Assembly (NCBI GenBank): GCA_900314755.1
Contig: OMWH01000024.1
Location: forward strand, 1-64,000
Direction: 5' to 3'
Length of the DNA stretch: 64,000 nt
DNA from: an uncultured Prevotellaceae bacterium
Lineage (GTDB): Bacteria > Bacteroidota > Bacteroidia > Bacteroidales > Bacteroidaceae
Of the stretch, positions 39,266-49,630 are shown piece by piece (within the stretch, counting starts at the first letter, position 1; every line of letters begins with the position of its first letter). Made by a program: the position numbers and the translations under genes. Below the pieces are notes generated by a model that was given only the letters and a program-made list of their open reading frames with translations, ran no database searches and was not told where the DNA came from.

Positions 39266-40615
39266 ATGATGCCTGTTTTTACAGATATATTCAAAAAACT
39301 TCATCTGTCTGAGACAAAAGAAGCCGTCATACGGAATTTGTTTTGGGCGGCATTAGGAAAGATTGTTAATCTGTTAAGCGGACTATTGGTTGGTATTATT
39401 GTCGCACGTTATTTGGGACCTGAGCAATATGGCTTGATGAACTATGTCATCAGTTATGTGTTCCTTTTCCAGACATTTGCGCTCTTCGGATTTGACTCCA
39501 TAGAAATCCGAGAAGAAGCACGTGGACAGAAACCTTTCACGACAATTATTGGTACGGCATTCTACCTGAAACTGTTCTTGGGCTGTTGTTTTGTCATCCT
39601 TGCTATCTTCACTTCTTGGATAATGGAGGCTGACGGCTACACAACACTTTTAATTGCCATCTACTCACTGGTTGTTGTACTCAATTCCTTAATTGTCATA
39701 CGCAACTATTTTACTGCTATTGTTCAGAATGAGTATGTTGTAAAAGCCGAAATAAGCCGAACCATCATAAGTATTATTGTCAAACTGACCCTTCTCTTCC
39801 TAAGTGCCAATCTTACCTGGTTTATCGTAGCTTATATGTTTGACTTCGTGTTATTAGGCACAGGCTATGTTATGGTATATCAAACAAAAATTGGATCCCT
39901 GCGGGAATGGCATTTCGACCGTGATTATGCCAAATTTCTGCTCAAAGAATCTTTCCCGCTATTACTGACCAATACTGCAGTTATCATCTATCAGCGAATT
40001 GACCAAGTCATGATAGGTAGTATGATAAACAAGAGTGCCGTCGGATTTTTCTCTGTTGCCGCAAAATTCACAGAGGTGCTGGTATTCTTGCCTATGATAC
40101 TGGCTCAGACCATCACTCCTACATTGGTAAAAATACGTGAACGAAGCATCTTAGAATATCAAATCAAGGCCCAACAGTTCATGAACTTCTCTTTTTGGCT
40201 GTCGCTGTTAGCCGCAGCCTTAGTTTCTATGCTTGCCTACTGGATTGTTCGCTACACCTTCGGAGCAGCATACAGCCCTGCTGTTGCTGTACTCCAAGTC
40301 ATGGCATTCAAGGCTGCCAGTGTGGCACTATCAAACACGGCAGGAGCAATGCTTGTCACTGAGGGCTTGCAACGATATGCCATTCTTCGCGACAGTTTCG
40401 GATGTGTTGTCTGTGTACTCCTCAATTACCTCCTTCTGCCACGTTATGGCATTATGGCTGCCGCTTTTGTATCTATTGCCAGCAATCTTGCTGCTGGTTA
40501 TTTGGCAGATGCCCTTGTTCCCGTCTATCAGCACCTTTTTGTTTGTCAGACAAAGACATTATGCCTGGGATGGAGAGACTTAATCCACATCAAACATTTA
40601 TTCTGTAAGCCATGA
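39266..40615 (+). CDS. Oligosaccharide flippase (Wzx)
   Basis: The 449-residue protein has about 12 membrane helices and the Wzx/polysaccharide-synthesis opening NLFWAALGKIVNLLSGLLVG, followed by ARYLGPEQYGLMNYV, both family hallmarks. ERIDQ-like sequence (YQRIDQVMIGSM) lies mid-protein. It turns lipid-linked repeat units to the outer face of the inner membrane. Its stop overlaps the next start (ATGA), coupling it to the polymerase-like gene. Confidence 0.9.
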   Translation: MMPVFTDIFKKLHLSETKEAVIRNLFWAALGKIVNLLSGLLVGIIVARYLGPEQYGLMNYVISYVFLFQTFALFGFDSIEIREEARGQKPFTTIIGTAFYLKLFLGCCFVILAIFTSWIMEADGYTTLLIAIYSLVVVLNSLIVIRNYFTAIVQNEYVVKAEISRTIISIIVKLTLLFLSANLTWFIVAYMFDFVLLGTGYVMVYQTKIGSLREWHFDRDYAKFLLKESFPLLLTNTAVIIYQRIDQVMIGSMINKSAVGFFSVAAKFTEVLVFLPMILAQTITPTLVKIRERSILEYQIKAQQFMNFSFWLSLLAAALVSMLAYWIVRYTFGAAYSPAVAVLQVMAFKAASVALSNTAGAMLVTEGLQRYAILRDSFGCVVCVLLNYLLLPRYGIMAAAFVSIASNLAAGYLADALVPVYQHLFVCQTKTLCLGWRDLIHIKHLFCKP

Positions 40616-41886
40616 TATTAGTTCCCTTTATATATTTTAGTCTGTTGACTTTCTACTGGTGGAAGAAGCACAAAGGATTTGATGTCTGTGTATATATGTC
40701 TGGATTATATACACTCACCTCTTTCTTAGCAATTATCATTGTTGCAAACGACCTGTTGGCCGATGGAGGTATTCTATTTGACAATTATGACATAGAGTTG
40801 AATGTAATTCCTACCATCTTTTATTGTCTTTTCCTAACCTTAGGCATGCTACCCTTTTCAATGATATACAAAAAAGACATAAAGACTATCTCCACTAACA
40901 ATCCATTACTCATTGACGCATTGAGTTGCTTTCTTATTTTCATTGCTCTTCTTAACCTATATCTTGTAGCGGACTCTACGCTTGAGATTCTATCAGGAGA
41001 CCTTTCAACTGTTAGAAGCGACCATTACGAAGGAATTGAGTCACCAGCCCAAGTCAAAGCCGAGAGCATGCCGTTTATTCTTAGATTCTTGTATTATTTC
41101 AACATCTCTACACTGCTATCCATCCCCCTTTTTTTCTATTACATGTGCTTTAGGAAACGTCCTTGGTGGTTTGTTCTTTTACTCCTCTTTTCATCTCTTA
41201 GCATGCCTATTGCTGGCATTCAAAGCGCAGATAGAACAGAGGTCGTAATGTATGGAATGATGTTCATTACATGCCTAATTCTTTTCCATCCTCATTTATC
41301 AAAAAAACTAAAAAAAATTCTCCGTGCCACTTCCATCCCGATAGCCCTTGCAGCACTTACATATTTCGTTGTAGTATCTGATGCCCGTTTCAGTAAGAGA
41401 GAAGGAGGCGCAACGACTAGTGCATTGCAATATGCAGGACAGGGCTATCTCAATTTTTGTTTCTTTTGGGAAAAAGCAAATACAGACTACATAACAGCCG
41501 AGAGAGAATTTCCATTGATTGCCCATTACGCATTCAAGATTGACAATGATGACTATCGAAGAAGTATACGTTCTGGACAACAAGGTTTTTTTATGAGCGT
41601 TTTTGCCACTTATATCGGGGATATTCTACTTGATTTGACACCTATTGGGATGGTATTATGGGCTATTGCCTATTTCCTTATTACTATCATTCTATTAAGA
41701 TGGCCACACCGAGAAGAGTATAACATCGGTGAACTTCTAATGGTCTTTGTATTATCAATTATTCCCGTCTTCGGCATTTTCTACTACCGGCTAATGAGTT
41801 TCACCTATACTTTCATGGTAATTTTGGCTGCATTAGTATATATTGTGGACAAATACAAATTCATTTATTCAAGAGAGAGCACATGA
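40612..41886 (+). CDS. O-antigen/EPS polymerase-like membrane protein (Wzy)
   Basis: The 424-residue protein has about 11 hydrophobic segments with a large extracytoplasmic loop, the pattern of Wzy-type polymerases. Sequence motifs are weak, as usual in this group. Its position, coupled by 4-bp overlaps to the flippase before and a glycosyltransferase after, supports the role of joining repeat units in the periplasm. The gene is more AT-rich than the Wza gene upstream, a typical sign of exchange at such loci. Confidence 0.75.
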   Translation: MILVPFIYFSLLTFYWWKKHKGFDVCVYMSGLYTLTSFLAIIIVANDLLADGGILFDNYDIELNVIPTIFYCLFLTLGMLPFSMIYKKDIKTISTNNPLLIDALSCFLIFIALLNLYLVADSTLEILSGDLSTVRSDHYEGIESPAQVKAESMPFILRFLYYFNISTLLSIPLFFYYMCFRKRPWWFVLLLLFSSLSMPIAGIQSADRTEVVMYGMMFITCLILFHPHLSKKLKKILRATSIPIALAALTYFVVVSDARFSKREGGATTSALQYAGQGYLNFCFFWEKANTDYITAEREFPLIAHYAFKIDNDDYRRSIRSGQQGFFMSVFATYIGDILLDLTPIGMVLWAIAYFLITIILLRWPHREEYNIGELLMVFVLSIIPVFGIFYYRLMSFTYTFMVILAALVYIVDKYKFIYSREST

Positions 41887-43052
41887 ATATATTGTTAGAC
41901 TTTTTACCCTTCATGCATGACGGTCGCATGCGAGGTATTGGCGGAGCAACAAGTTTTGCCAAGGCAGTAAGCGATGAGGTTATTAGGCGCAAGAGATCTG
42001 ATGACCATCTATATGCTATATACGACTCCACTATGTCTTCTGGACAGCAATACAATTACATTAACTATGCTCAAGCCAATTCCATCCAACTACTGGATAT
42101 TGCATACAAAACAATTGCTCAGCATATAACGAAACTCCACATTGATGTTTTTTTCATTGCAATCGGGCAATTCTATGCATCCTATGACCTAAGTGGTATT
42201 ACATGCAAGACCATCATGTTTATCCACGACATTGCAGACATAGAACGTACGGACAATGGCATTGATTTACTTCTACATGATCATGTTGCTGAAAAGAACT
42301 GGCAATGGATCAAAAGATGTACCAATCTGTTTGTTGGAAGGTGGAATCGGCAAAATCGTCGGCAATACGACAATATCATGTCTCTTTATACTGCCCCTAA
42401 TACATTGGCTTATACTGTTTCCAATTATTCAAAACAGGCAATAGAATACTATTTTCCTAAAATAAAGAAAGAGATACACATCTGCTATTCGCCTTCCAAG
42501 ATTGTCAACATAGAAGAAGAAATAGCATGTCCACAATTAAAACAAATCATCCGACAAAACAAGCAATATATCCTAATGCTCGCAGCAAACAGACGTTATA
42601 AGAATATATTCACCTTGAAAAAAGTATTTACACGTCTCGTGTATGATTATCCCGATTTGCACTTGGTAACACTTAAATACGGGCATATTATTCATCCTAA
42701 TCACATAGATATCCCATTTATGTCAGACTCAGACCTTGAACATGCCTACAAACACGCATACGCACTTTATTTCGGTTCTTTTTTTGAAGGGTTCGGTTAC
42801 CCTCCAATTGAAGCCATGAAATATGGGACACCTACCATTGCTGCTAATGTAACGAGCATTCCAGAAATTCTTGGTAATGCAGGTATCTACTTTTCGCCAA
42901 TTTACTCTGCAGACCTATACCGTGCCACCAAAATTCTTCTACAAGAACGCGATACTCTAACAGAGACATTAAAAATGCATTATCAAGAAATCTTCGACCA
43001 CCAAAAAGATGATTTAATGAAACTTGTTAAAGAAATACTCAACCTGCAATAA
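41883..43052 (+). CDS. Glycosyltransferase, GT4-like
   Basis: The 389-residue protein has the GT-B glycosyltransferase C-domain: ILMLAANRRYKNIFTLKKVF, YALYFGSFFEGFGYPPIEAM with the EGFG-PxxEAM nucleotide-sugar motif, GTPTIAANVTSIPEILGNAG, and AGIYFSPIY. The N-terminal half is specific for the acceptor. It probably adds one sugar of the polysaccharide repeat unit at the cytoplasmic face of the membrane. It overlaps the polymerase gene stop by 4 bp. Confidence 0.88.
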   Translation: MNILLDFLPFMHDGRMRGIGGATSFAKAVSDEVIRRKRSDDHLYAIYDSTMSSGQQYNYINYAQANSIQLLDIAYKTIAQHITKLHIDVFFIAIGQFYASYDLSGITCKTIMFIHDIADIERTDNGIDLLLHDHVAEKNWQWIKRCTNLFVGRWNRQNRRQYDNIMSLYTAPNTLAYTVSNYSKQAIEYYFPKIKKEIHICYSPSKIVNIEEEIACPQLKQIIRQNKQYILMLAANRRYKNIFTLKKVFTRLVYDYPDLHLVTLKYGHIIHPNHIDIPFMSDSDLEHAYKHAYALYFGSFFEGFGYPPIEAMKYGTPTIAANVTSIPEILGNAGIYFSPIYSADLYRATKILLQERDTLTETLKMHYQEIFDHQKDDLMKLVKEILNLQ

Positions 43053-43056
43053 TAGT

Positions 43057-43965
43057 ATGAATATATATACCATCATTGTCACATATAATGCAATGCGCAA
43101 AGGGTGGATAGAACGCTGCTTAAAAAGCCTTGAAGCCAGTTCTATTCCAACTACCACGATAGTCGTAGACAACATGTCAACAGATGGGACTCGAGAATTT
43201 GTTCCTGCTAACTATCCCAATATTGTCTGGTTGCCACAGGACAAGAATCTCGGATTCGGACAGGCAAACAACCTCGGTATCAAATACGCTTTAGCACAAG
43301 AGGCCGACTACGTCATGCTTCTCAACCAAGATGCAGCGGTGGCACCTGATGCCATTGAGAAGATGCTGTCAGCCAGCGATGGAGAGTCGCTACTATCACC
43401 ACTCCATCTGAATGGTGACGGTAGTGCACTCGACTATATGTTCCGAGGAACTATACGAACAATGCGTCAAAGAACATTGCTTGACGACCTATTAATTAAC
43501 AAACCGTTAAAGCCTGCATATGAAACTGGTGAGGTATGTGCAGCATGCTGGTTTATGCCTAAATCGCTTATTAATAATATTGGTGGTTTTAATCCCTTAT
43601 TCTTCCATTATAGTGAAGACAACAACTATTACCAACGTTTGGTCTTTCATGGCATCAAAATATTTATCGTACCAAAGGCCATGATGTTTCATGATCGAAA
43701 TATCAGGGGCGATCAACAAGCATACAATCACAATTTGGTTTATAGGGATTTGATTTTAGAAGCCTGTAACATCAACCAGTCTTTTATTAAATGCTGTGTT
43801 AAGTTTGTACGTATCCTTGCCCGTTGCTATGTATATGATTTGCGTCGCAAGCAATATATTCCCGGTAATTACACACTCAGTTTACTGCATCTAATTGCAA
43901 AAACCAAAGACATCATGTTGTCTAGGAAAAAAGAAAGAAAACAAGGAATCACATGGCTCTATTAG
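43057..43965 (+). CDS. Glycosyltransferase family 2
   Basis: The start at ATG 43057 (MNIYTIIVTYNAMRKGW) matches the GT2 N-terminus; an earlier in-frame ATG would overlap the previous gene. The 302-residue protein has VVDNMSTDGTREF, DKNLGFGQANNLGIKYAL, DYVMLLNQDAAVAPDAI (DxD-like) and SEDNNYYQRLVFHG. GT2 enzymes of this rhamnosyltransferase-like subgroup add a sugar to the lipid-linked oligosaccharide. Co-directional within the EPS operon. Confidence 0.9.
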   Translation: MNIYTIIVTYNAMRKGWIERCLKSLEASSIPTTTIVVDNMSTDGTREFVPANYPNIVWLPQDKNLGFGQANNLGIKYALAQEADYVMLLNQDAAVAPDAIEKMLSASDGESLLSPLHLNGDGSALDYMFRGTIRTMRQRTLLDDLLINKPLKPAYETGEVCAACWFMPKSLINNIGGFNPLFFHYSEDNNYYQRLVFHGIKIFIVPKAMMFHDRNIRGDQQAYNHNLVYRDLILEACNINQSFIKCCVKFVRILARCYVYDLRRKQYIPGNYTLSLLHLIAKTKDIMLSRKKERKQGITWLY

Positions 43966-43976
43966 AAAGATAAAAA

Positions 43977-44819
43977 ATGGAATTGGCTATTTTACTATCC
44001 ACATATAACAGTGAGTCTTTTATAAAAGCACAGTTAGAATCTTTATTGTCACAAACTTATAAAGATTGGATATTGTATGTTCGCGATGATCAGTCAACAG
44101 ACGCAACACCGCAGATTTTACGACAATATGCCGATAATGATAGCAGAATTCACGTTTTGCCAGACGGAGAAAAAAGAGGTGCTAGAGATGGCTTTATGTG
44201 GCTCATCCAAAAGATTAATTCAGATTTTTATATGTTCTGCGACCACGACGATGTGTGGCTTCCCCAAAAAATTGAAAAATCTGTTTCCCTAATGCTCAAG
44301 CAGCCTGATTGGGAATCCACCCCCATTATTGTATGCACAAACACCAAACTTGTGGACTCTGAACTTCTACCAATCTCAGACTCTTATTGGGAATATAAAT
44401 GTTATCGGGAAAACATGTTTGCAGATAAATACTATCATTTGTTCTATAATAACATTCTGGGATGTACCATGCTCTTTAATCGCAAGACACGAAATATAGC
44501 CATACCATATCCTCACGACACTGCCATGCACGATTCATGGATAGCCGTAGTAACATTATGGAAGAAAGGACGTATTATTCCTATAAAAGAGCCACTCATG
44601 CTCTACCGACAACATGATGGCAACACTATAGGAGCACCACAAATGCCGAGTTTATTCAAACAACTGAACAATTTTACAAACCTCTGGAAGAAAACCAGCG
44701 TACAACACCATGCAAGTCGCCAACTGGTTAAGATGCCATTTCCTGTATTCTTTCTGTTAAAAGTATGGTATATGCTTTTGACTCATTGGAGAGCCTTTCA
44801 CAAAAAAAACAATCTATGA
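43977..44819 (+). CDS. Glycosyltransferase family 2
   Basis: The 280-residue protein opens with the GT2 signature MELAILLSTYNSESFIKAQL, then VRDDQSTDATPQIL, the metal-binding FYMFCDHDDVWLPQKIE (DHDD), and HDSWIAVVTLW. A C-terminal hydrophobic helix may tether it to the membrane. It transfers a sugar during repeat-unit assembly. Its stop overlaps the following start (ATGA). Confidence 0.9.
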   Translation: MELAILLSTYNSESFIKAQLESLLSQTYKDWILYVRDDQSTDATPQILRQYADNDSRIHVLPDGEKRGARDGFMWLIQKINSDFYMFCDHDDVWLPQKIEKSVSLMLKQPDWESTPIIVCTNTKLVDSELLPISDSYWEYKCYRENMFADKYYHLFYNNILGCTMLFNRKTRNIAIPYPHDTAMHDSWIAVVTLWKKGRIIPIKEPLMLYRQHDGNTIGAPQMPSLFKQLNNFTNLWKKTSVQHHASRQLVKMPFPVFFLLKVWYMLLTHWRAFHKKNNL

Positions 44820-45847
44820 AAAAAGTCATTTTATTAGGACATTTCGCCTTTGGCAAAAACGAGATCAACGGTCAGACCATTAAGACAAAAATCATATCAC
44901 AAGCGCTAGTTGATCAGTTAGGTGCTTCTGAAGTCGGGCTTGCAGATACCCATGGGCGATGGCGATTTCTCATGCGTTTGCCTTTATCTATTTTCAAAGT
45001 TCTAAAAAACGGGCAGAACATTGTGATGATGCCAGCCTATAAAGGTATCCATTTAATTACCCCCTTACTCGTATGTCTGAATGTTTTCTTTCATCGTCAT
45101 CTGCATTATGTTGTCATAGGCGGATGGCTGCCTGACTACACAAGGCGTTTCCTCCTTCTAAGAGCATGTCTAAAACGCTTCAATGGTATCTATGTAGAAA
45201 CCTCGTCTATGCAAAAAGAATTAGATGCACAAGAATTCAAGAATGTCTATGTAATGCCTAATTGTAAATCACTAACAATTGTACCAAAAGAACAATTGCA
45301 ACACGGCCAACCAGCCCCATATAAACTATGCACTTTTTCCAGAGTCATCAAAGAAAAGGGGATTGAAGATGCCGTCAAGGCTGTAAATGAGTGTAATACC
45401 AGATTAGGAAAGACGAACTTTACACTTGACATTTATGGGCAGATAGAACAAAAAGAATGGTTTGACAGTCTTATGCGCAATCAATCAGAGACCATTAGAT
45501 ATAAAGGAATTATACCCTTTAACGAAACGACTGATGTACTGAAAGATTATTTTGCACTTTTGTTCCCCACGTATTACAAAGGAGAAGCATTTGCCGGAAC
45601 ACTCATTGACGCACTTGCCGCAGGCATTCCTACCATAGCAAGTGACTGGCACTCCAACCCAGATTTAGTAATCGAAGGCGAAACTGGCATACTCTTTCCA
45701 ACTCATGATATTGACGCTCTTATACATATCCTAATTGAAATGAGTAACCATCCTGAACGGTTATTAAACATGAAAGAGAAATGTATTATTCATGCAGAGA
45801 AATACAAGCCAGAAAACGTCATTCAAGTACTAATTCAAAAACTATAA
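44816..45847 (+). CDS. Glycosyltransferase, GT4-like
   Basis: The start at ATG 44816 (MKKVILLGHFAFGKNEING) overlaps the previous stop by 4 bp. The 343-residue protein has the GT-B features FSRVIKEKGIEDAVKAV, FALLFPTYYKGEAFAGTL, IDALAAGIPTIASDWHSNPDLV, and GETGILFPTHDIDAL. It most likely adds a sugar to the lipid-linked intermediate. Base composition is as AT-rich as its EPS neighbours. Confidence 0.88.
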   Translation: MKKVILLGHFAFGKNEINGQTIKTKIISQALVDQLGASEVGLADTHGRWRFLMRLPLSIFKVLKNGQNIVMMPAYKGIHLITPLLVCLNVFFHRHLHYVVIGGWLPDYTRRFLLLRACLKRFNGIYVETSSMQKELDAQEFKNVYVMPNCKSLTIVPKEQLQHGQPAPYKLCTFSRVIKEKGIEDAVKAVNECNTRLGKTNFTLDIYGQIEQKEWFDSLMRNQSETIRYKGIIPFNETTDVLKDYFALLFPTYYKGEAFAGTLIDALAAGIPTIASDWHSNPDLVIEGETGILFPTHDIDALIHILIEMSNHPERLLNMKEKCIIHAEKYKPENVIQVLIQKL

Positions 45848-45849
45848 AA

Positions 45850-47766
45850 ATGAAACTGTTTGTGTATTTCATCCTATCAGTTATCATTTGTCTGCCTGCG
45901 AATGGACAGACTCATAAAAAACTATCTACGATTTGCGATAGCGCCTTTTTAGAAAAACATCTCATTGACCCCATACAATTCTTTCCTGTTCCCACTGCCA
46001 AGCAAAATTTTTGGAGAGATTCCATACCGTGGAAAATGCAAAAAAGTTATATTGACTTAGGAGAGAAATATATAGACAGCCCGTGGAATACAATCCCATT
46101 AGCCATCTTTGCTGAATACAAATCAAACGGTAATCGCATAAACTACGAAAGTAGGTATATGACCATACGAAAACAACTGTCATGTTTGGTTATGGCAGAA
46201 ATAATGGAGCATCAAGGACGATTCATAAAAAACATTATTGGCGGACTAAAACAACTCAATTCTGAGATATGGTGGGGAGTTCCAGCACACTACCCTACAA
46301 CCCAACCTAAAGCAGATAATCAGGTAGTCGAGTTATTCAGTGCAGAAACTGCCAACCTTGTAGCATGGACATTATATATGCTTCATGATGAATTGGAGGA
46401 GCAAAAGCCTGGTATTTGTGAATGTATGAAAAAAGAAATCCGGCGACGCATTCTGATTCCTGCACAAACAAACAGATATGATTGGAAGAAAAGTACCTCA
46501 AACTGGAATCCCTGGATATGCTCCAACTGGCTTTCTTGCATTCTACTGTGTGAGGATAATCGTCAAAGGCAAATAGAAAGCATCCGCCAAGTCTTACAAT
46601 GTCTGGACATATTCTACGACAACTATCCTGACGATGGCAGTTGTGAAGAAGGGATCATGTATTGGGATCGTTCGGCCGCTTCCTTTTTTGAGTGCCTATA
46701 CTTGCTAGGAAAAGCCACAAACCGACAAATACTTTCCAATGACCCCAAACTGAAGAACATGGGTGCTTTCTGCTATAACATATACATAGGCAACCGACAA
46801 TTCATCAATTTTTCTGATGCACAGCCCAAGACACCCATTCATCCCAACATATCACTTCTTTTTGGACTCTACACCAATGACTCTTCTTTGATGAGTTTTT
46901 CATTATGGAGGGGACTTTTCGACAACATGTCTGAAACACCATCTATTCTTTTCGAAGCATCTGGCAACTTCCCAACTCTCAGTCGAGAGCTTTTATTCCT
47001 CCATCAGTATCCCAGTTATAAAAACATACAACCAGCAGAACCCCAGAAACAAGACGTTTGGTTACCAAATCTTCAACTTTTTTCGGCTAAAGATGATAAC
47101 AAATCCACTAAGGGACACTTTGTGGCCGCGAAAGGCGGCCACAACGGAGAGTCACACAATCACAACGATGTGGGTAACTTTATCGTTTACAAAGACGCAT
47201 GTCCCATCCTAATTGACATAGGAGTAGGCACTTACACAGCCAAAACTTTCAGCGATAAGAGATATGAGTTGTTCAACTGTCGCTCTGCCTTCCATAACGT
47301 GCCCATCATCAACGGCATGGAGCAGCATGAAGGCAAACAGTTCCGAGCAAAAAATGTAAAGTTCAGCAACAAGAAAAAAAGAGTAACCATGTCCATCGAC
47401 ATTGCAGAAGCATATCCCAAGGAAGCCAGCGTAGACAAATGGCAAAGAACCATCTGTCTGAAACGTGGCGAAGAAGTAGTAATTACCGAAGAATATGAAC
47501 TCAGAGAATATCGGCAACCCACAGAAATAACACTTATTTGTTGTGGAAAGGTTAAATATAATGGAACTAATGAGATTATTATCAATAATGGCATGAGCCA
47601 AGGCACTCTGTATTACGATTCAAAACAGTTTACGCCCCATATTGAGAAGATCAGTTATCAGGATCCTGTTATCCAAAACTCCTGGGGGGAAAAAACTCTA
47701 CATCGAATCTCTCTGACCATAAGAAGCCATGCTTTGAAGGGGAAAATATGCTATTCCATAAAATAA
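45850..47766 (+). CDS. Heparinase II/III-family protein in the EPS operon
   Basis: The start at ATG 45850 gives a signal peptide (MKLFVYFILSVIICLPANG|QT). The 638-residue protein has an alpha/alpha-barrel N-half (WWGVPAHYPTTQPKADNQ, SNWNPWICSNWLSCIL) and the heparinase II/III beta-sandwich start HFVAAKGGHNGESHNHNDVG with catalytic-type His and Asn residues, then ILIDIGVGTYTAKTF. Such lyases cleave uronic-acid polymers by beta-elimination. Encoded within a biosynthesis operon, it may trim or clear polymer in the periplasm, as alginate lyase does in alginate operons. That would imply the polysaccharide contains a uronic acid. Confidence 0.85.
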   Translation: MKLFVYFILSVIICLPANGQTHKKLSTICDSAFLEKHLIDPIQFFPVPTAKQNFWRDSIPWKMQKSYIDLGEKYIDSPWNTIPLAIFAEYKSNGNRINYESRYMTIRKQLSCLVMAEIMEHQGRFIKNIIGGLKQLNSEIWWGVPAHYPTTQPKADNQVVELFSAETANLVAWTLYMLHDELEEQKPGICECMKKEIRRRILIPAQTNRYDWKKSTSNWNPWICSNWLSCILLCEDNRQRQIESIRQVLQCLDIFYDNYPDDGSCEEGIMYWDRSAASFFECLYLLGKATNRQILSNDPKLKNMGAFCYNIYIGNRQFINFSDAQPKTPIHPNISLLFGLYTNDSSLMSFSLWRGLFDNMSETPSILFEASGNFPTLSRELLFLHQYPSYKNIQPAEPQKQDVWLPNLQLFSAKDDNKSTKGHFVAAKGGHNGESHNHNDVGNFIVYKDACPILIDIGVGTYTAKTFSDKRYELFNCRSAFHNVPIINGMEQHEGKQFRAKNVKFSNKKKRVTMSIDIAEAYPKEASVDKWQRTICLKRGEEVVITEEYELREYRQPTEITLICCGKVKYNGTNEIIINNGMSQGTLYYDSKQFTPHIEKISYQDPVIQNSWGEKTLHRISLTIRSHALKGKICYSIK

Positions 47767-48180
47767 TACTCTGCAAAAGACCATTTCATACCATAGACAA
47801 TGCCTTCATCCCCCAATGAAAAGTGAACTCTCTATCCATTTTGCTCACTGCACCTACCTGTCACTCATACTCCTCCAGCTCACCGTCATCAACCATATTT
47901 CTCATTTAATAACGTTTGTATTAAGTTACAATAATAGTAAATAGTTTCCAATTATACAAATTTGTATAATACATTTTTGCGTAATTTTCCGATTTTCGTC
48001 AGTTTCACAAAGTTGTGGTTCACAAAGTTGTGAAATTCGTAATGGGGAGTACGTTGACCTTTCATACTTGTTTATAATATCACGCTACAAAATTTCGTAC
48101 TCCATTTCCTTTTGTGCCTTCTGAGCCAAAGGATCATGACTTTAGGACATGGCCTGGGATTGCCTCACGACATCCTAAAA
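47767..48180. other. Intergenic region with palindromic tandem repeat and 22-bp direct repeat
   Basis: No gene is supported. The region holds two tandem 15-bp units TTCACAAAGTTGTG(G/A) at 48004-48033, each containing the palindrome CACAAAGTTGTG. It also holds one copy (48073-48094) of a 22-bp sequence, TATAATATCACGCTACAAAA plus TT, whose exact second copy is at 49598-49619 beyond the ATPase gene. On the minus strand VDDGELEEYE-stop near 47870-47900 resembles YDGEQEEYDLVD near 49685-49725, hinting at duplicated remnants. Confidence 0.6.
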
Positions 48181-49545
48181 CTAGAAAATGTATTTATCTT
48201 CGTCAGTCTGAGGCGCATCAGCTTCCATAAACATCACGAAATAGACAGGCATATATGTAACCTTATCTTCTTGATAGAACTTTCGTTCATTGGAAATAAC
48301 AGTAGCAGCAAGGACATTGTACTCTGGAATCTTCAGGAGATTATTGAGAGCACTATGCTCCGTGTAGTCCTTGCCCGACTTGACCTCTATCGGATGAGCA
48401 CTCATCGTTGTGTAATTGTCAACCAGATAGTCAACCTCACCTTGCTTACGATTGTCGTAATAGAAGAGTTTGTGTCCATGTGCGCGAAGTTCCTGAGCCA
48501 CCACATTCTCATAGACGGAGCCAAGATTGATGCTGCGAATATCATCGAGAACTGGACGAATGTTATTGCGATAGAGAATGCCAGTAAGAAGCCCCACATC
48601 GTTCAAATAGAGTTTCAGCAGATTCTTTTGGAGAGATTCGCTCAGCGGGAAATGAGGATTGGATATAGCATTGACTGCCAAGGAAATTCCTGATGAAATA
48701 AGATACTCAAACTCTTCCTTATACTGGTCGAAACGGTCACCTTTCTTGCCACGGATGTTTTGAGCCACCATGCGTTTCTTCTTGTTTTCCATCTGCGAGG
48801 GAATCATCTCGTAGATACGGCGTATGAGTAGTTTCTTGTTGTGCTCCTTCTCGTACTTGGAAGCATCACTGGCATAAAGGCTACGGATGCTATCCTGCAC
48901 CTCGCGCACCTTCATTATGTTGTGTGTTTCGAGATAGGTGTTGACGGCATCTGGCAGTCCGCCTACCAGCAGATAGCGACGGAACAGGTCGAGCACATGG
49001 TTATGGTGCTCTTCCGAAAGACTCTGGTGGTCTTCGTAGGACTTGTGCAGCATGTCAATAGCCTCAGTGCCGAAGCCGCTGGCTATCAGGAACTCCTCGA
49101 AATCGAGTTGGAACATCTCCTTGATGATGATGCTGCCCACGGGGATGGAGGTGATATCCTGAAGGGTGATGCCCAACAGACTGCCACTGCCGATGTAGCG
49201 GTAGCGGTTATCTTCACGTAGGAACTTCAGCATGGTAAGATACTGCGAATAGTGTTGAATCTCATCGAGAAACACCAGTGTATCTTTGCGGTTATTGAGC
49301 TTGTCGCCTGCCACCATGCTAAGGGTCAGATAGAAGTCTTCCTTCTTATGGATGTTCTTAAAGAGCTGCTCCCCCTCGTCATCCTCCACGAAGTTGATTT
49401 CCACGAAGTTCGGGTAGAGACGTGTACCCGCCTCACGAATACTGAACGACTTACCAATCTGGCGGGCTCCCTCCAGTATCAGAATCTTGTCATTATCGGA
49501 CTTCAGATAGTCCTCGATATAGGATGTAATCTTCCTGTAGAGCAT
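48181..49545 (-). CDS. AAA_14/DUF4143 ATPase
   Basis: The 454-residue protein has an N-terminal AAA_14 ATPase (ILILEGARQIGKSFSIRE Walker A, TLVFLDEIQHYSQYL Walker B) and a C-terminal DUF4143 domain with a nuclease-like core (FYYDNRKQGEVDYLVDNY, PIEVKSGKDYTEHSAL, of the D-x-n-ExK type). The family is widespread in gut Bacteroidota, is gained and lost often, and has no settled function. It runs opposite to the EPS operon and splits it. It is flanked by an exact 22-bp direct repeat (48073 and 49598) and preceded by three TTGAAAAGTGTA words in 33-bp phase, which suggests acquisition as a self-regulated unit. Confidence 0.9.
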   Translation of the reverse strand: MLYRKITSYIEDYLKSDNDKILILEGARQIGKSFSIREAGTRLYPNFVEINFVEDDEGEQLFKNIHKKEDFYLTLSMVAGDKLNNRKDTLVFLDEIQHYSQYLTMLKFLREDNRYRYIGSGSLLGITLQDITSIPVGSIIIKEMFQLDFEEFLIASGFGTEAIDMLHKSYEDHQSLSEEHHNHVLDLFRRYLLVGGLPDAVNTYLETHNIMKVREVQDSIRSLYASDASKYEKEHNKKLLIRRIYEMIPSQMENKKKRMVAQNIRGKKGDRFDQYKEEFEYLISSGISLAVNAISNPHFPLSESLQKNLLKLYLNDVGLLTGILYRNNIRPVLDDIRSINLGSVYENVVAQELRAHGHKLFYYDNRKQGEVDYLVDNYTTMSAHPIEVKSGKDYTEHSALNNLLKIPEYNVLAATVISNERKFYQEDKVTYMPVYFVMFMEADAPQTDEDKYIF

Positions 49546-49552
49546 GTCTATT

Positions 49553-49630
49553 TACACTTTTCAACAACTTTTGGCAGTCAAAAACTACACTTTTCAATAT
49601 AATATCACGCTACAAAATTACACTTTTCAA
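49553..49630 (-). promoter_or_regulatory. Three 12-bp words in exact 33-bp phase upstream of the ATPase
   Basis: TACACTTTTCAA (minus strand TTGAAAAGTGTA) occurs at 49553-49564, 49586-49597 and 49619-49630, a step of exactly 33 bp, about three helical turns. The first ends 8 bp before the ATPase start. The layout fits a cooperative operator. Confidence 0.7.
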